A stretch of DNA of 33,967 nt from DASSFZ01 sp036514635 (GTDB lineage: Bacteria; Chloroflexota; Anaerolineae; Fen-1058). The stretch is taken from the NCBI GenBank assembly GCA_036514635.1, contig DATBWU010000354.1:1-33967 (forward strand), read 5' to 3'. Of this stretch, positions 15,539-22,287 are shown piece by piece. Under the pieces are notes generated by a model. It saw only the letters and a list, made by a program, of their open reading frames with translations. It did no database searches and was not told where the DNA came from. Every line of letters starts with the position of its first letter. Position 1 is the first letter of the stretch. The position numbers and the translations under genes are program-made.

Positions 15539-16621
15539 ATGCGACAACTGCTGGAGCTGCAAGCCGACCGAATCGAGATGGTGCTGGCTCACTACAAAGC
15601 CCCCGCCCGCGTCGCCGGCGGCGTCGTCACCCCACGCTGGGTGCAGTTCCACCTCACCCCGGCCCTCGGCACGCGCCTGCAGCGCGTCCAGGCTCTCGCC
15701 GACGACCTCGCCCTCGCCCTGGGGGCCTCCCACGTCCGCGTCTCGCGGCACGGCGCGGCACTCCAGGTCGAAGTCCCTCGCCCCGACCCGCAACCCGTGC
15801 GCCTGCTCGACGTGTGCCGCCGCCTGCCAGCCGTGCCCCTGGGCACCGCCGTGCTGGGCCTCGCCGACGATGGCGCACCCCTGCTGCTGCGCCTGCCCTC
15901 GCCCGATGTCGCCCACGTCCTGGTCGCCGGCACCACCGGCTCGGGCAAGACCGCCCTGGTGCAGACCATCCTGCTCAGCCTGGCTCTGGCGCATCGACGC
16001 AGCCAGTTGCAGATGCTGCTCATCGACCCCAAGGGACGTGCCTTCCAGCCGCTGGCCGGTCTGCCGCATCTGCTGCGGCCGGTGCTCACCCAGCCGGGGG
16101 AGGCAGCCAGCGCCCTGGCCGAGCTGGTGGCGCTGATGGAGGGTCGCGACCGGCAGCGGGTGAACACGCCTCGGCTGGTGGTGGTGATCGACGAGGTGGC
16201 CGACCTGGCGATGACGGCGGGCAAGCCGGTGTTGGACAGTCTGGCGCGGCTGGCGCAGCGGGGGCGCGAGGCGGGGATTCACGTGGTGGCGTGCACGCAG
16301 AAGCCGGCGGTGGGGGTGGTGGGGTCGTTGACGAAGGCGAACTTTCCGGTGCGCTTGGTGGGGCGCGTGACGAGCATTGAGGATGCGCGGGTGGCGACGG
16401 GCGTGGGGGGCAGTGGTGCGGAGCGTCTGACCGGGCGAGGCGACTTCCTAGCCGTGTCGGCGGTGGGCATCACCCGCTTCCAGGCAGCGTTCACTTCTCA
16501 CGATGAGATCGTGGGAATCGTCGATCGGCTGCGGATGGCGAGTGGTCAGCGAATGGTGTGGGAACAGCCGGAGATGCAAAATCGGCATCTGGAGATGCCT
16601 CGCACAAATGGGAGCTGCTAA
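15539..16621 (+). CDS. FtsK/SpoIIIE-type DNA translocase motor without membrane domain
   Basis: A 360-residue RecA-fold DNA pump. Residues 1-95 resemble the FtsK alpha domain (QADRIEMVLAHYKAPARVAGG, then ALALGASHVRVSRHGAALQVEVPR). The beta motor has Walker A GTTGSGKT (131-138), Walker B VVVIDE (214-219), the GREAGIHVVACTQKP arm and the RGDFLA loop. The N-terminal membrane domain and the C-terminal gamma (winged-helix) domain of canonical FtsK (over 700 residues) are absent. It is followed 44 bp later by a two-helix membrane gene with a Pro-rich tail, ending in one terminator. A LexA-like promoter suggests damage induction. Codon third positions switch from C-rich to G-rich partway through. 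Confidence 0.9.
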   Translation: MRQLLELQADRIEMVLAHYKAPARVAGGVVTPRWVQFHLTPALGTRLQRVQALADDLALALGASHVRVSRHGAALQVEVPRPDPQPVRLLDVCRRLPAVPLGTAVLGLADDGAPLLLRLPSPDVAHVLVAGTTGSGKTALVQTILLSLALAHRRSQLQMLLIDPKGRAFQPLAGLPHLLRPVLTQPGEAASALAELVALMEGRDRQRVNTPRLVVVIDEVADLAMTAGKPVLDSLARLAQRGREAGIHVVACTQKPAVGVVGSLTKANFPVRLVGRVTSIEDARVATGVGGSGAERLTGRGDFLAVSAVGITRFQAAFTSHDEIVGIVDRLRMASGQRMVWEQPEMQNRHLEMPRTNGSC

Positions 16622-16652
16622 GTCGGCATCTGGACATGCCTGGCACAAATGG
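16582..16652 (+). repeat. Pair of 30-bp direct repeats across the FtsK-like stop codon
   Basis: Copies at 16582-16611 and 16623-16652 match at 28 of 30 bases, with a 41-bp period. The first is coding (RHLEMPRTNG, last residues of the protein) and the second is just after the stop. The first copy contains a hairpin, ggcatct/agatgcc. The second keeps only a 5-bp stem. Confidence 0.9.
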
Positions 16653-16665
16653 CTGAGAGGGTGGC

Positions 16666-17004
16666 GTGAAGAGCGGTGGATTGCTCGGACTTGGATTCAC
16701 GATGCTGGCGATCGGGCTGGCTATTGTGATCGGATCGCGCTTGTCGGATCAGGCCGTAGCCGTGCTGGCTGGAGCCGCGTGCGGAGTCGGGCTGGCGGCA
16801 CCGCTGGGCATCGTGCTGGGCCTATACGTGGGAATGTCACGTGCTAAGAGCCAATCGACTCAGGCACCAACACCGCCGCAGATCGTGGTGGTTCCGACAT
16901 CGCCGAGTCCATCTTCGAATGCGCCAACGCTCGCGTCGATGCCGCCGCCGATGATACCGATGCCGCGATCGTTCACGATTATCGGCGAAGGGGATGAAGA
17001 GTGA
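16666..17004 (+). CDS. Two-helix membrane protein with proline-rich tail
   Basis: A 112-residue protein with GTG start behind GAGGGTGG. Two hydrophobic segments (residues 4-24 and 29-54) form a membrane hairpin. They are followed by a low-complexity Pro/Ser/Thr tail (residues 60-100) and an acidic end (GEGDEE). I do not recognise the family. It shares promoter and terminator with the FtsK-like motor. FtsK itself has membrane helices, then a Pro-rich linker, then the motor, so this protein may act as a separate anchor; that is inference. Confidence 0.75.
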   Translation: MKSGGLLGLGFTMLAIGLAIVIGSRLSDQAVAVLAGAACGVGLAAPLGIVLGLYVGMSRAKSQSTQAPTPPQIVVVPTSPSPSSNAPTLASMPPPMIPMPRSFTIIGEGDEE

Positions 17005-17031
17005 GATGCGGGAGGATGGGAGTGTGGGTGG

Positions 17032-17060
17032 CCTCGGTTCCGAACGGGATCGAGGTTTTT
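17032..17060 (+). terminator. Terminator of the FtsK-like unit
   Basis: A 10-bp stem (17032-17041 with 17046-17055, two G-U pairs) with loop GAAC is followed by TTTTT. It lies against the converging response-regulator gene, which ends at 17064. Confidence 0.88.
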
Positions 17061-17063
17061 GTT

Positions 17064-17714
17064 TCAGGGCTTCAGCCGATAGCCGACGTTGCGCACGGTG
17101 ATGAGGCGGCGCGGATTGCCCGCATCGTTCTCGATGATCTGGCGCAACCAACGAATGTGGACATCGAGCGTGCGCGTGTCCCCCATGTAGTCCGTTTTCC
17201 ACACCGTCTTCATCAACTGCTTACGAGTGATCACCTCGTTAGGCTGGCGCATGAAGATCTCGAGGAGCTGCGACTGCTTGGGGGTGAGTTGATGTTCCTT
17301 CTTGCCCAGGCGCACGCAGCGATTGGCGACATTGAGCGAGAGATCGCCAACGGCCAGGACGGTGGCCGTTCCGCTCGGCAACATGCGCGCGACGCGATTG
17401 AGCAATTTACGCGAGGTGAACGGCTCGGCGAGGATGAAGTCGGCTCCGCTGGTGGGATCGACTTGTGCATTGGCGCGAACCAGTAGTAGGATGGCAACGC
17501 CATCCACTCGCGCGCGGATCGCCCGGCATATACTCACACCACCGATGCGCGACGACGTGGAGTCCAAAACGATCAATACGGGCGATTTTTCTTTGACGCA
17601 CGTCAAAGCCTGCTTGACGGATGAGGCGCGGACGACTTCATACTTGCGCCGTTCGAGCACCGACGCAAACGACGCCTTTGAACGTGCGCTCTCGATCAGC
17701 AAGATCGTCGCCAT
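17064..17714 (-). CDS. OmpR-family response regulator with degenerate receiver
   Basis: A 216-residue protein from the ATG at 17714 (MATILLIESARSK). An in-frame start 23 codons upstream would add an unconserved leader. The C-terminal winged helix is canonical: QLTPKQSQLLEIFMRQPNEV, then TLDVHIRWLRQIIEND and LITVRNVGYRLKP. The receiver keeps the phospho-acceptor position (D51, LIVLDSTSS). It lacks the usual acidic pair (IES instead of xDD), the switch Thr/Ser (LLLVRAN) and the conserved Lys (LAEPF instead of VKPF). It may therefore work without phosphorylation. No histidine kinase is adjacent. Confidence 0.88.
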   Translation of the reverse strand: MATILLIESARSKASFASVLERRKYEVVRASSVKQALTCVKEKSPVLIVLDSTSSRIGGVSICRAIRARVDGVAILLLVRANAQVDPTSGADFILAEPFTSRKLLNRVARMLPSGTATVLAVGDLSLNVANRCVRLGKKEHQLTPKQSQLLEIFMRQPNEVITRKQLMKTVWKTDYMGDTRTLDVHIRWLRQIIENDAGNPRRLITVRNVGYRLKP

Positions 17715-17773
17715 GCGGCTGGCCCGAGGTAGGACAAGAATTGACCGGCGCGTGATGCAGACAGCGGGGACAC

Positions 17774-17806
17774 AAAACACCACGGCCTGGCAGACCAGGC
17801 GCGTGG
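17774..17806 (-). terminator. Terminator downstream of the small membrane protein gene
   Basis: On the minus strand CCACG and GCCTGG pair with CCAGGC and CGTGG around a TCTG loop, followed by TGTTTTGT. Confidence 0.8.
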
Positions 17807-17825
17807 CGCGGGCGTCAATGAAACA

Positions 17826-18038
17826 CTACCTCAGAATATCCGTTTTCAAAACGGCATCGAGATAGATGACGGCAATCGCGCCGAACATGACGGATGCCAG
17901 GATAAAGTTGAGTGGACCGAACTTCTGCAACAACAGAGGGTCTTGGCTCGTGTACTGTAAGAAAGAGATAATTCCAAAGGTGACCGCAGCGCCGATCGCC
18001 AGACCGACGACGAAGACCGCAATGCGCTTGACCGCCAT
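17826..18038 (-). CDS. Small two-helix membrane protein, unknown function
   Basis: A 70-residue protein beginning MAVKRIAVFVVGLAIGAAVT. The ATG at 18038 is chosen because a G-rich Shine-Dalgarno (GGGGGGG) lies 3 bp upstream; another ATG at 18050 precedes the G run. Two hydrophobic helices (residues 5-26 and 43-62) flank a short loop. It has its own consensus-like promoter and terminator and so forms a single-gene unit. The family was not recognised. Confidence 0.75.
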   Translation of the reverse strand: MAVKRIAVFVVGLAIGAAVTFGIISFLQYTSQDPLLLQKFGPLNFILASVMFGAIAVIYLDAVLKTDILR

Positions 18039-18064
18039 AGGCCCCCCCATGCTAGACTGGCGTG

Positions 18065-18093
18065 ATCTTAGCCCAACCTTAAAGAAGCGTCAA
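18065..18093 (-). promoter_or_regulatory. Promoter of the small membrane protein gene
   Basis: TTGACG (18088-18093), 17-bp spacer, TAAGAT (18065-18070). It shares TTGACGCTTC and TAAGAT with the rnpB promoter. Confidence 0.82.
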
Positions 18094-18139
18094 GTCGCCT
18101 AACGGTCGGTGTGCACGCAAGAGATGTCAGGCCGTTTGC

Positions 18140-18248
18140 GCCCGACGATCAATCGTCGGGCTACTATCGCACCGCCGGATGAATCCGGCTGGGTTCAGCC
18201 CGGTGTAGCGGGCTTCGTCAATTGAGCCGGGCGGCTTCAGCCCCCGGC
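18140..18248. repeat. REP-like hairpin cluster downstream of murJ
   Basis: Four successive palindromes: gcccgacgat/atcgtcgggc (18140-18161), gccggat/atccggc (18174-18189), agcccg/cgggct (18197-18214) and gccggg/cccggc (18226-18248). The first has the same arms as the fourth hairpin of the element at 13694-13878; the second is related to the third there. Terminal inverted repeats of the kind seen there were not found. The remaining bases up to 18289 show nothing recognisable. Confidence 0.85.
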
Positions 18249-18289
18249 GGTGGCAAAGTGACAACCTTTGCGGGCACACAACGGTCGCT

Positions 18290-19915
18290 TTACGCGCTGC
18301 GTCGTCGCCTGATCAGGCGCGGCACCGCGCGTACTTCCTCCGAGCCGATGAGGGAGGCCACAACGATGTACACGATCACGCCTGTAATCCCGGAGAGGAT
18401 CAACGGCACGCCGATCTCGAACATCGCACGAACGGTTGAACCGAGTGGAAGCGCATCGGGCAGCGGCCACGCGGGGAAGACCGACTGCAACAAGATGAGA
18501 ACGATCGCCATGATGATCGACCCGGCGACGAAACGCAGCAACGACATCGTGATGCGACGCTCGTCGATGCCGCCCGCGCGACGGCGAGCGATGATCAGCA
18601 ACGCCAGCACTTCAAGGCTCACCCCGATCGAGTTGCCCAAAGCCAGCCCGGCCGCGCCGAGCGGCCCACGCAGGATCAGGCTGGCGACAATATTGATGCC
18701 CATCGCCGACACCGCGACGTACAACGGCGTGCGCGTGTCTTGTTGGGCATAAAAGATGCGGGCGCATACTTCCAGCAGCGAATGGCCGACCAGGCCGAGC
18801 GCATAGCCATGCAGGGTCCAGACGACGGCATCGGTGGCGGCCGATTCGAAGAGTCCGCCTTCGAATAGCACGCGAACGAACGGGCGGCCGAGGACGATCA
18901 GGCCAACCATCGCCGGCACGGTCAACGCGAGGATCGTGCGCAGCGTGGCAGAGATCGTCGCCCGGAGTTCGTCGCGTTTTCCAAGTGCGGCGAGCTCGCT
19001 GAGTGTGGGAAAGATCGCCGTCGCGGCGGCGGTGGCGATGACTGTTTCCGGGAGTTGCATCACGCGCCAGCCGTAATTCAGCGCGGTGAGACTGCCAGGG
19101 CTGAGCTGAGAAGCGAGACTGTCGCGGACGATGACGGCCAAATAGACTGTGCCCAGTGTGCCGACGCGAGGCACGAGCAAGGTCAGCACGCGACGCAGAT
19201 CGGGATCGTGCAGGTCGAGATGCGGCGACCAGCGCGCGCCATATCGAACGAGTCCGGGAACTTGAATGAGCAAATGCAGCAATGCGCCGAGCACGACGCC
19301 GATCGCCGGCCCCCAGACGCCCATCGACGGTGCCAGGACAATAACGCCGGCAAGGATGCCGAGGTTGTACATGATCGGCGCGAGCGCGGTCAGGAAGAAA
19401 TGCTGGTGCGCCTGAAGCGTGCTCATGGCAATGGCGCTGACCGAGAAGATCGCCGTCGAAACGAGGATGAGGCGCATAAGATCGGCCGTCAGCGCCACCT
19501 GCTCAGGAGTAAATCCACGTTCCTGTGCCACGCACTCTTGCACAGAATCGAGTCGACATCCGTACAAAAGGTTGGCGGTCGACGGCGCGAAGACTGCCAA
19601 AACGAGGGCGAAAACCAGCGTCGCAAGGAAAGCCAGGTTTATGACAGCGCTCACCAATCGCCACGATGCGGCCCGATCGCGTGCGATGAGGCCGGAGAGG
19701 ACTGGGATGAATGCCGAGGCCAGTGCTCCGCCTGCGACGAGTGTGAAGAGTAAATCGGGCAGGCCGAAGGCCGCGTAGTAGGCGTCAAGCTCGCGGCCGG
19801 GGCCGATGGCGCGGGCCAGGATCAGATCGTCGAGGATGCCGGTGAACTTGCTGACCAGGAAGCCAGCGCCGACGAGCAATGCGGAAATGATAATGTGGCG
19901 GTTGCGGGGTGTCAT
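18290..19915 (-). CDS. murJ: Lipid II flippase
   Basis: MurJ (MviN) flips lipid II across the cytoplasmic membrane. It completes the precursor pathway encoded in the dcw cluster about 5 kb away. The 541-residue protein has about 14 helices. Family landmarks include KFTGILDDLILARAIGPGRE, LDAYYAAFGLPDLLF, GGALASAFIPVLS, TLGTVYLAVIVRD and RIFYAQQDTRTPLYVAV. Length is normal. It is monocistronic, with no clear promoter consensus in the repeat-rich upstream region. Confidence 0.96.
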   Translation of the reverse strand: MTPRNRHIIISALLVGAGFLVSKFTGILDDLILARAIGPGRELDAYYAAFGLPDLLFTLVAGGALASAFIPVLSGLIARDRAASWRLVSAVINLAFLATLVFALVLAVFAPSTANLLYGCRLDSVQECVAQERGFTPEQVALTADLMRLILVSTAIFSVSAIAMSTLQAHQHFFLTALAPIMYNLGILAGVIVLAPSMGVWGPAIGVVLGALLHLLIQVPGLVRYGARWSPHLDLHDPDLRRVLTLLVPRVGTLGTVYLAVIVRDSLASQLSPGSLTALNYGWRVMQLPETVIATAAATAIFPTLSELAALGKRDELRATISATLRTILALTVPAMVGLIVLGRPFVRVLFEGGLFESAATDAVVWTLHGYALGLVGHSLLEVCARIFYAQQDTRTPLYVAVSAMGINIVASLILRGPLGAAGLALGNSIGVSLEVLALLIIARRRAGGIDERRITMSLLRFVAGSIIMAIVLILLQSVFPAWPLPDALPLGSTVRAMFEIGVPLILSGITGVIVYIVVASLIGSEEVRAVPRLIRRRRSA

Positions 19916-20115
19916 CGAATGGGCAACGGATGGGTAACCCCCGCGCTGCGCGCAGGGGCAGGCGGATAAACGAATCAGAGAATTGTAGGAGTCGTCTTCA
20001 GCAGCGGATGGGCAACGAATAGGTAAGGAATCGGCGATCCGGCGAATCAGCGAATGGCAACGAATGGGTGAGTCGGCGAATTAACGAACAGCCAACTAAC
20101 AAACCATTCATTATA
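19916..20115. repeat. Intergenic region with GGCAACGAATGGGT words
   Basis: Words of the type gcgaatggcaacgaatgggt recur degenerately at about 19918-19935, 20007-20028 and 20049-20070, with gaatcggcgatccggcgaatcag between. A palindromic cccccgcgctgcgcgcagggg word is at 19937-19958. No gene or clear promoter was seen. Confidence 0.6.
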
Positions 20116-21471
20116 TTACTGCCCCAGGGCGGCGAGGGCATTGGCAGCGGCAGTGAAGTTCGGGTTGTAATGCAGCGCCTGATTGAATTGCTCGCGGGCC
20201 GCGTCGAGTTCACCACGGGCCTGATGCACGAGGCCACGATAATACCATAGCTCTTCGATGTAGGGGGTTGTCTTTAGTGTTGCATCGGCGAGTGCGAGCA
20301 CGTCGTCGAAGCGACCGGTGCGATAGTAGGCTTCAAAGATACTAAACTGATACCAGGTCATGCGCCACGGCAGGCCGAGGCTGCGGGCTTGATCGTACGC
20401 AACCGCAGCGGATTCGTAATCGCCTAGCGCGGCAAAATTGGTGCCGGCGTTGAACCAGGCGAAGGCATTGGAGGCATTGGCCGACGCTTCGGCCTGGGCC
20501 GCCGCCAGCGCGCCGGCATAGTTGGTCGCCCCATCGGCATCGGAGCCGAGCAACTGCATCACCGTATCGGACTGCTCGGTTGTGTAAACGATGAGGTAAG
20601 TGCGATTGAAGTGGCTCCAATACCAGTCGAGTGTATCGTAAGGCACGGATTGGTTCGGGCCGGTGTAAGAGTCCATCGCGATGAACTCGCTGCGCGAATC
20701 GTTGTAGCCGACTATTAACTCGTAGTGACCTTCCCACCCGTCTTGTGGATTCGGCTCGAAGCCTTTCTCAATCAGCACCGGGATGCCCGCGTTAAGGAAA
20801 TGCTTGATCATGGGGATCGATCCGTTGACGCGCATGAGCGCATTGAAACCGACGGACTGCGCGAAGGCGGCCATTTGATCCGGCGAGACGTTCTTGTCTT
20901 CCTGATCAGGCTTGAGGAACTTCGCCGCGTCGGCCTGACCACCGGGCCAGCCGTAATAACTCAGGTTCATCGACAGTGTGGCCGGGCCGCAGTTGTTCCA
21001 GGTCTGATAGATGTGCCGGAAACCGGTGAGCAGCACATTCGCGGACTCGATCGGCGCAGGCGTCGAGCGCGCGGCTTGCGTCGGGCCGGGCGGGACGACG
21101 GGGGTGAGGGTTGGAGGATCAGAGAGTTGGCTGGTTGGCTGGTTGGCTGGTTGGCTAGTTGGTTGGCTGGATGGCTGGGTGGTCGGAGTGTGGGTAGATG
21201 TTGGCGACGCGGATCGGGTTACGGTCGGGCGCGGGGTGAGCAGCGCTGCAACGTCGGCCGTGGCACGCGCGATCGGCGTCGGCACGATATCGGGATGGTC
21301 TGGAAGAATCAGCGACTTGACCACAGGGCGCAAGAACGCCGGCAGGCGATTGATGAGACTCTCCTGCTTGGCAGGCGGCAACGATCGCGCCCACAGCACA
21401 CCGCCCACAGCCATCACTGCTATGATGGCTGCAGCGGCAATCATCCATCGACCCAGAGTGTGTGACTTCAT
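20116..21471 (-). CDS. Membrane-anchored C39-like cysteine peptidase with TPR domain
   Basis: A 451-residue protein from the ATG at 21471 (a second ATG four codons upstream lacks a ribosome site). An N-terminal anchor spans residues 8-28. A Ser/Thr/Pro/Gln linker (about 90-140) follows. The papain-like C39_2 domain shows NCGPATLSM (Cys161), GHYELIVGYND (His249) and MDSYTGPNQ (Asp267), so the triad is present. TPR units from about 325 (AFAWFNAGTNFAALGDYESA) run to the end. It is probably extracellular. The linker is encoded by GGTTGGCT repeats. Substrate unknown. Confidence 0.85.
   Translation of the reverse strand: MKSHTLGRWMIAAAAIIAVMAVGGVLWARSLPPAKQESLINRLPAFLRPVVKSLILPDHPDIVPTPIARATADVAALLTPRPTVTRSASPTSTHTPTTQPSSQPTSQPANQPTSQLSDPPTLTPVVPPGPTQAARSTPAPIESANVLLTGFRHIYQTWNNCGPATLSMNLSYYGWPGGQADAAKFLKPDQEDKNVSPDQMAAFAQSVGFNALMRVNGSIPMIKHFLNAGIPVLIEKGFEPNPQDGWEGHYELIVGYNDSRSEFIAMDSYTGPNQSVPYDTLDWYWSHFNRTYLIVYTTEQSDTVMQLLGSDADGATNYAGALAAAQAEASANASNAFAWFNAGTNFAALGDYESAAVAYDQARSLGLPWRMTWYQFSIFEAYYRTGRFDDVLALADATLKTTPYIEELWYYRGLVHQARGELDAAREQFNQALHYNPNFTAAANALAALGQ
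21127..21180. repeat. GGTTGGCT repeat encoding a Gln/Pro/Ser/Thr linker
   Basis: Repeats of ggttggct and variants (ggctagtt, ggatggct) are read on the minus strand as SQPTSQPANQPTSQ. The same word encodes the linker at 24089-24178 in an unrelated protein. Confidence 0.9.
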
Positions 21472-21552
21472 TTCGCTTCTCATTCGGCGCGACGATTATA
21501 CACTGGCGGGGCGAGGCCGCTTCTGTGCCCCTTGCCGACGATCACACGACGA

Positions 21553-21582
21553 TTGTCTGTCGCAGAGTATTCTGTGTATAAT
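21553..21582 (+). promoter_or_regulatory. Promoter of the phosphoribosyltransferase gene
   Basis: TTGTCT (21553-21558), 18-bp spacer and perfect TATAAT (21577-21582). It implies an untranslated leader of about 180 nt. Confidence 0.7.
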
Positions 21583-21619
21583 CGCACCATCTCTGTAGGA
21601 TGGGACTTACGCACTTGGA

Positions 21620-21740
21620 GTTTTTTCGCCGCAACCCCCCAAAGGGGGCAGGCGAACGCAACCCCGCAAACAGATGCAGGGCGGGCGGACGCAGAGAAAA
21701 ATCTGGGATCTCTTTGCGTTCTTCGCGTCCTTGGCGGTTC
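21620..21740 (+). repeat. Repeat-built leader of the phosphoribosyltransferase mRNA
   Basis: Contains gcaaccccccaaagggggcagg (palindromic core, 21638-21652), a degenerate copy ending near 21680, and the half word ctttgcgttcttcgcgtccttggcgg (21712-21737), which is part of the family at 5882-5948. No riboswitch fold was recognised. Confidence 0.6.
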
Positions 21741-21750
21741 GACTGCGTGA

Positions 21751-21764
21751 CTCCTAATTAGGAG
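21751..21764 (+). promoter_or_regulatory. Palindrome containing the ribosome binding site
   Basis: CTCCTAATTAGGAG is a perfect 14-bp palindrome. Its right half AGGAG is the Shine-Dalgarno, 7 bp from the ATG at 21772. As RNA the loop would be too tight for a full hairpin, so pairing with upstream bases or a DNA-binding dyad are both possible. Confidence 0.5.
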
Positions 21765-21771
21765 AAGCACC

Positions 21772-22263
21772 ATGCGCGAAGAAGTCGTGACCTGGAACGA
21801 CCTGGAGAAACTCGTCGATCATTTGATTCCGCAGTTGTACGGTGCTTACGACGCACTGCTGCTGATCACGCGTGGGGGGATCGTGCCGGGCGGGATGATC
21901 GCCGAGACGCTCGACATCAAGCGCGTGCTCACGGCGGCAGTGCGCTTCCCCGACATCGAGCAGAAGCTGCTGGCGTGGCCGACTTTCTTGCAATTCCCGG
22001 ACGACGATCTTCTGAAAGACAAGCGTATCTTGATCGTCGACGACGTGTGGAGCAGCGGGCGGACGATTAACGCGGTGCGCGGGCGCGTGGAAGCAGCGGG
22101 GGGCCGACCGGAAGTGGCGGTGCTGCATTACAAGCCGAGCACGTCGTTATTCGCCACGAAGCCGGAATATTATGCGGCCGTGACGGATGCGTTTGTGATC
22201 TATCCCTGGGAGAAGCGGCGCGGGATTCAGGGCATGCGGATGTTCGAGCCGAGCCTGTTGTGA
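21772..22263 (+). CDS. Type I phosphoribosyltransferase (purine-type)
   Basis: A 163-residue PRTase-fold enzyme of the xanthine/hypoxanthine-like group. It has the PRPP-binding signature ILIVDDVWSSGRTI (residues 86-99), the PPi-loop-like LLLITRGGIVPGGMIAE (residues 29-45) and a C-terminal YPWEK segment typical of such enzymes. These enzymes join PRPP and a nucleobase in salvage. The substrate base cannot be read from sequence. It has its own promoter and converges on the M23-like gene. Confidence 0.88.
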   Translation: MREEVVTWNDLEKLVDHLIPQLYGAYDALLLITRGGIVPGGMIAETLDIKRVLTAAVRFPDIEQKLLAWPTFLQFPDDDLLKDKRILIVDDVWSSGRTINAVRGRVEAAGGRPEVAVLHYKPSTSLFATKPEYYAAVTDAFVIYPWEKRRGIQGMRMFEPSLL

Positions 22264-22287
22264 GTTTAGAGGCATAGTGATTCAGGG

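Noticed and set aside
15481..16380. Long alternate-frame ORF over the FtsK-like gene
   Set aside because: Ala/Gly/Arg-rich low-complexity product caused by high GC; the other frame carries Walker A and B motifs.
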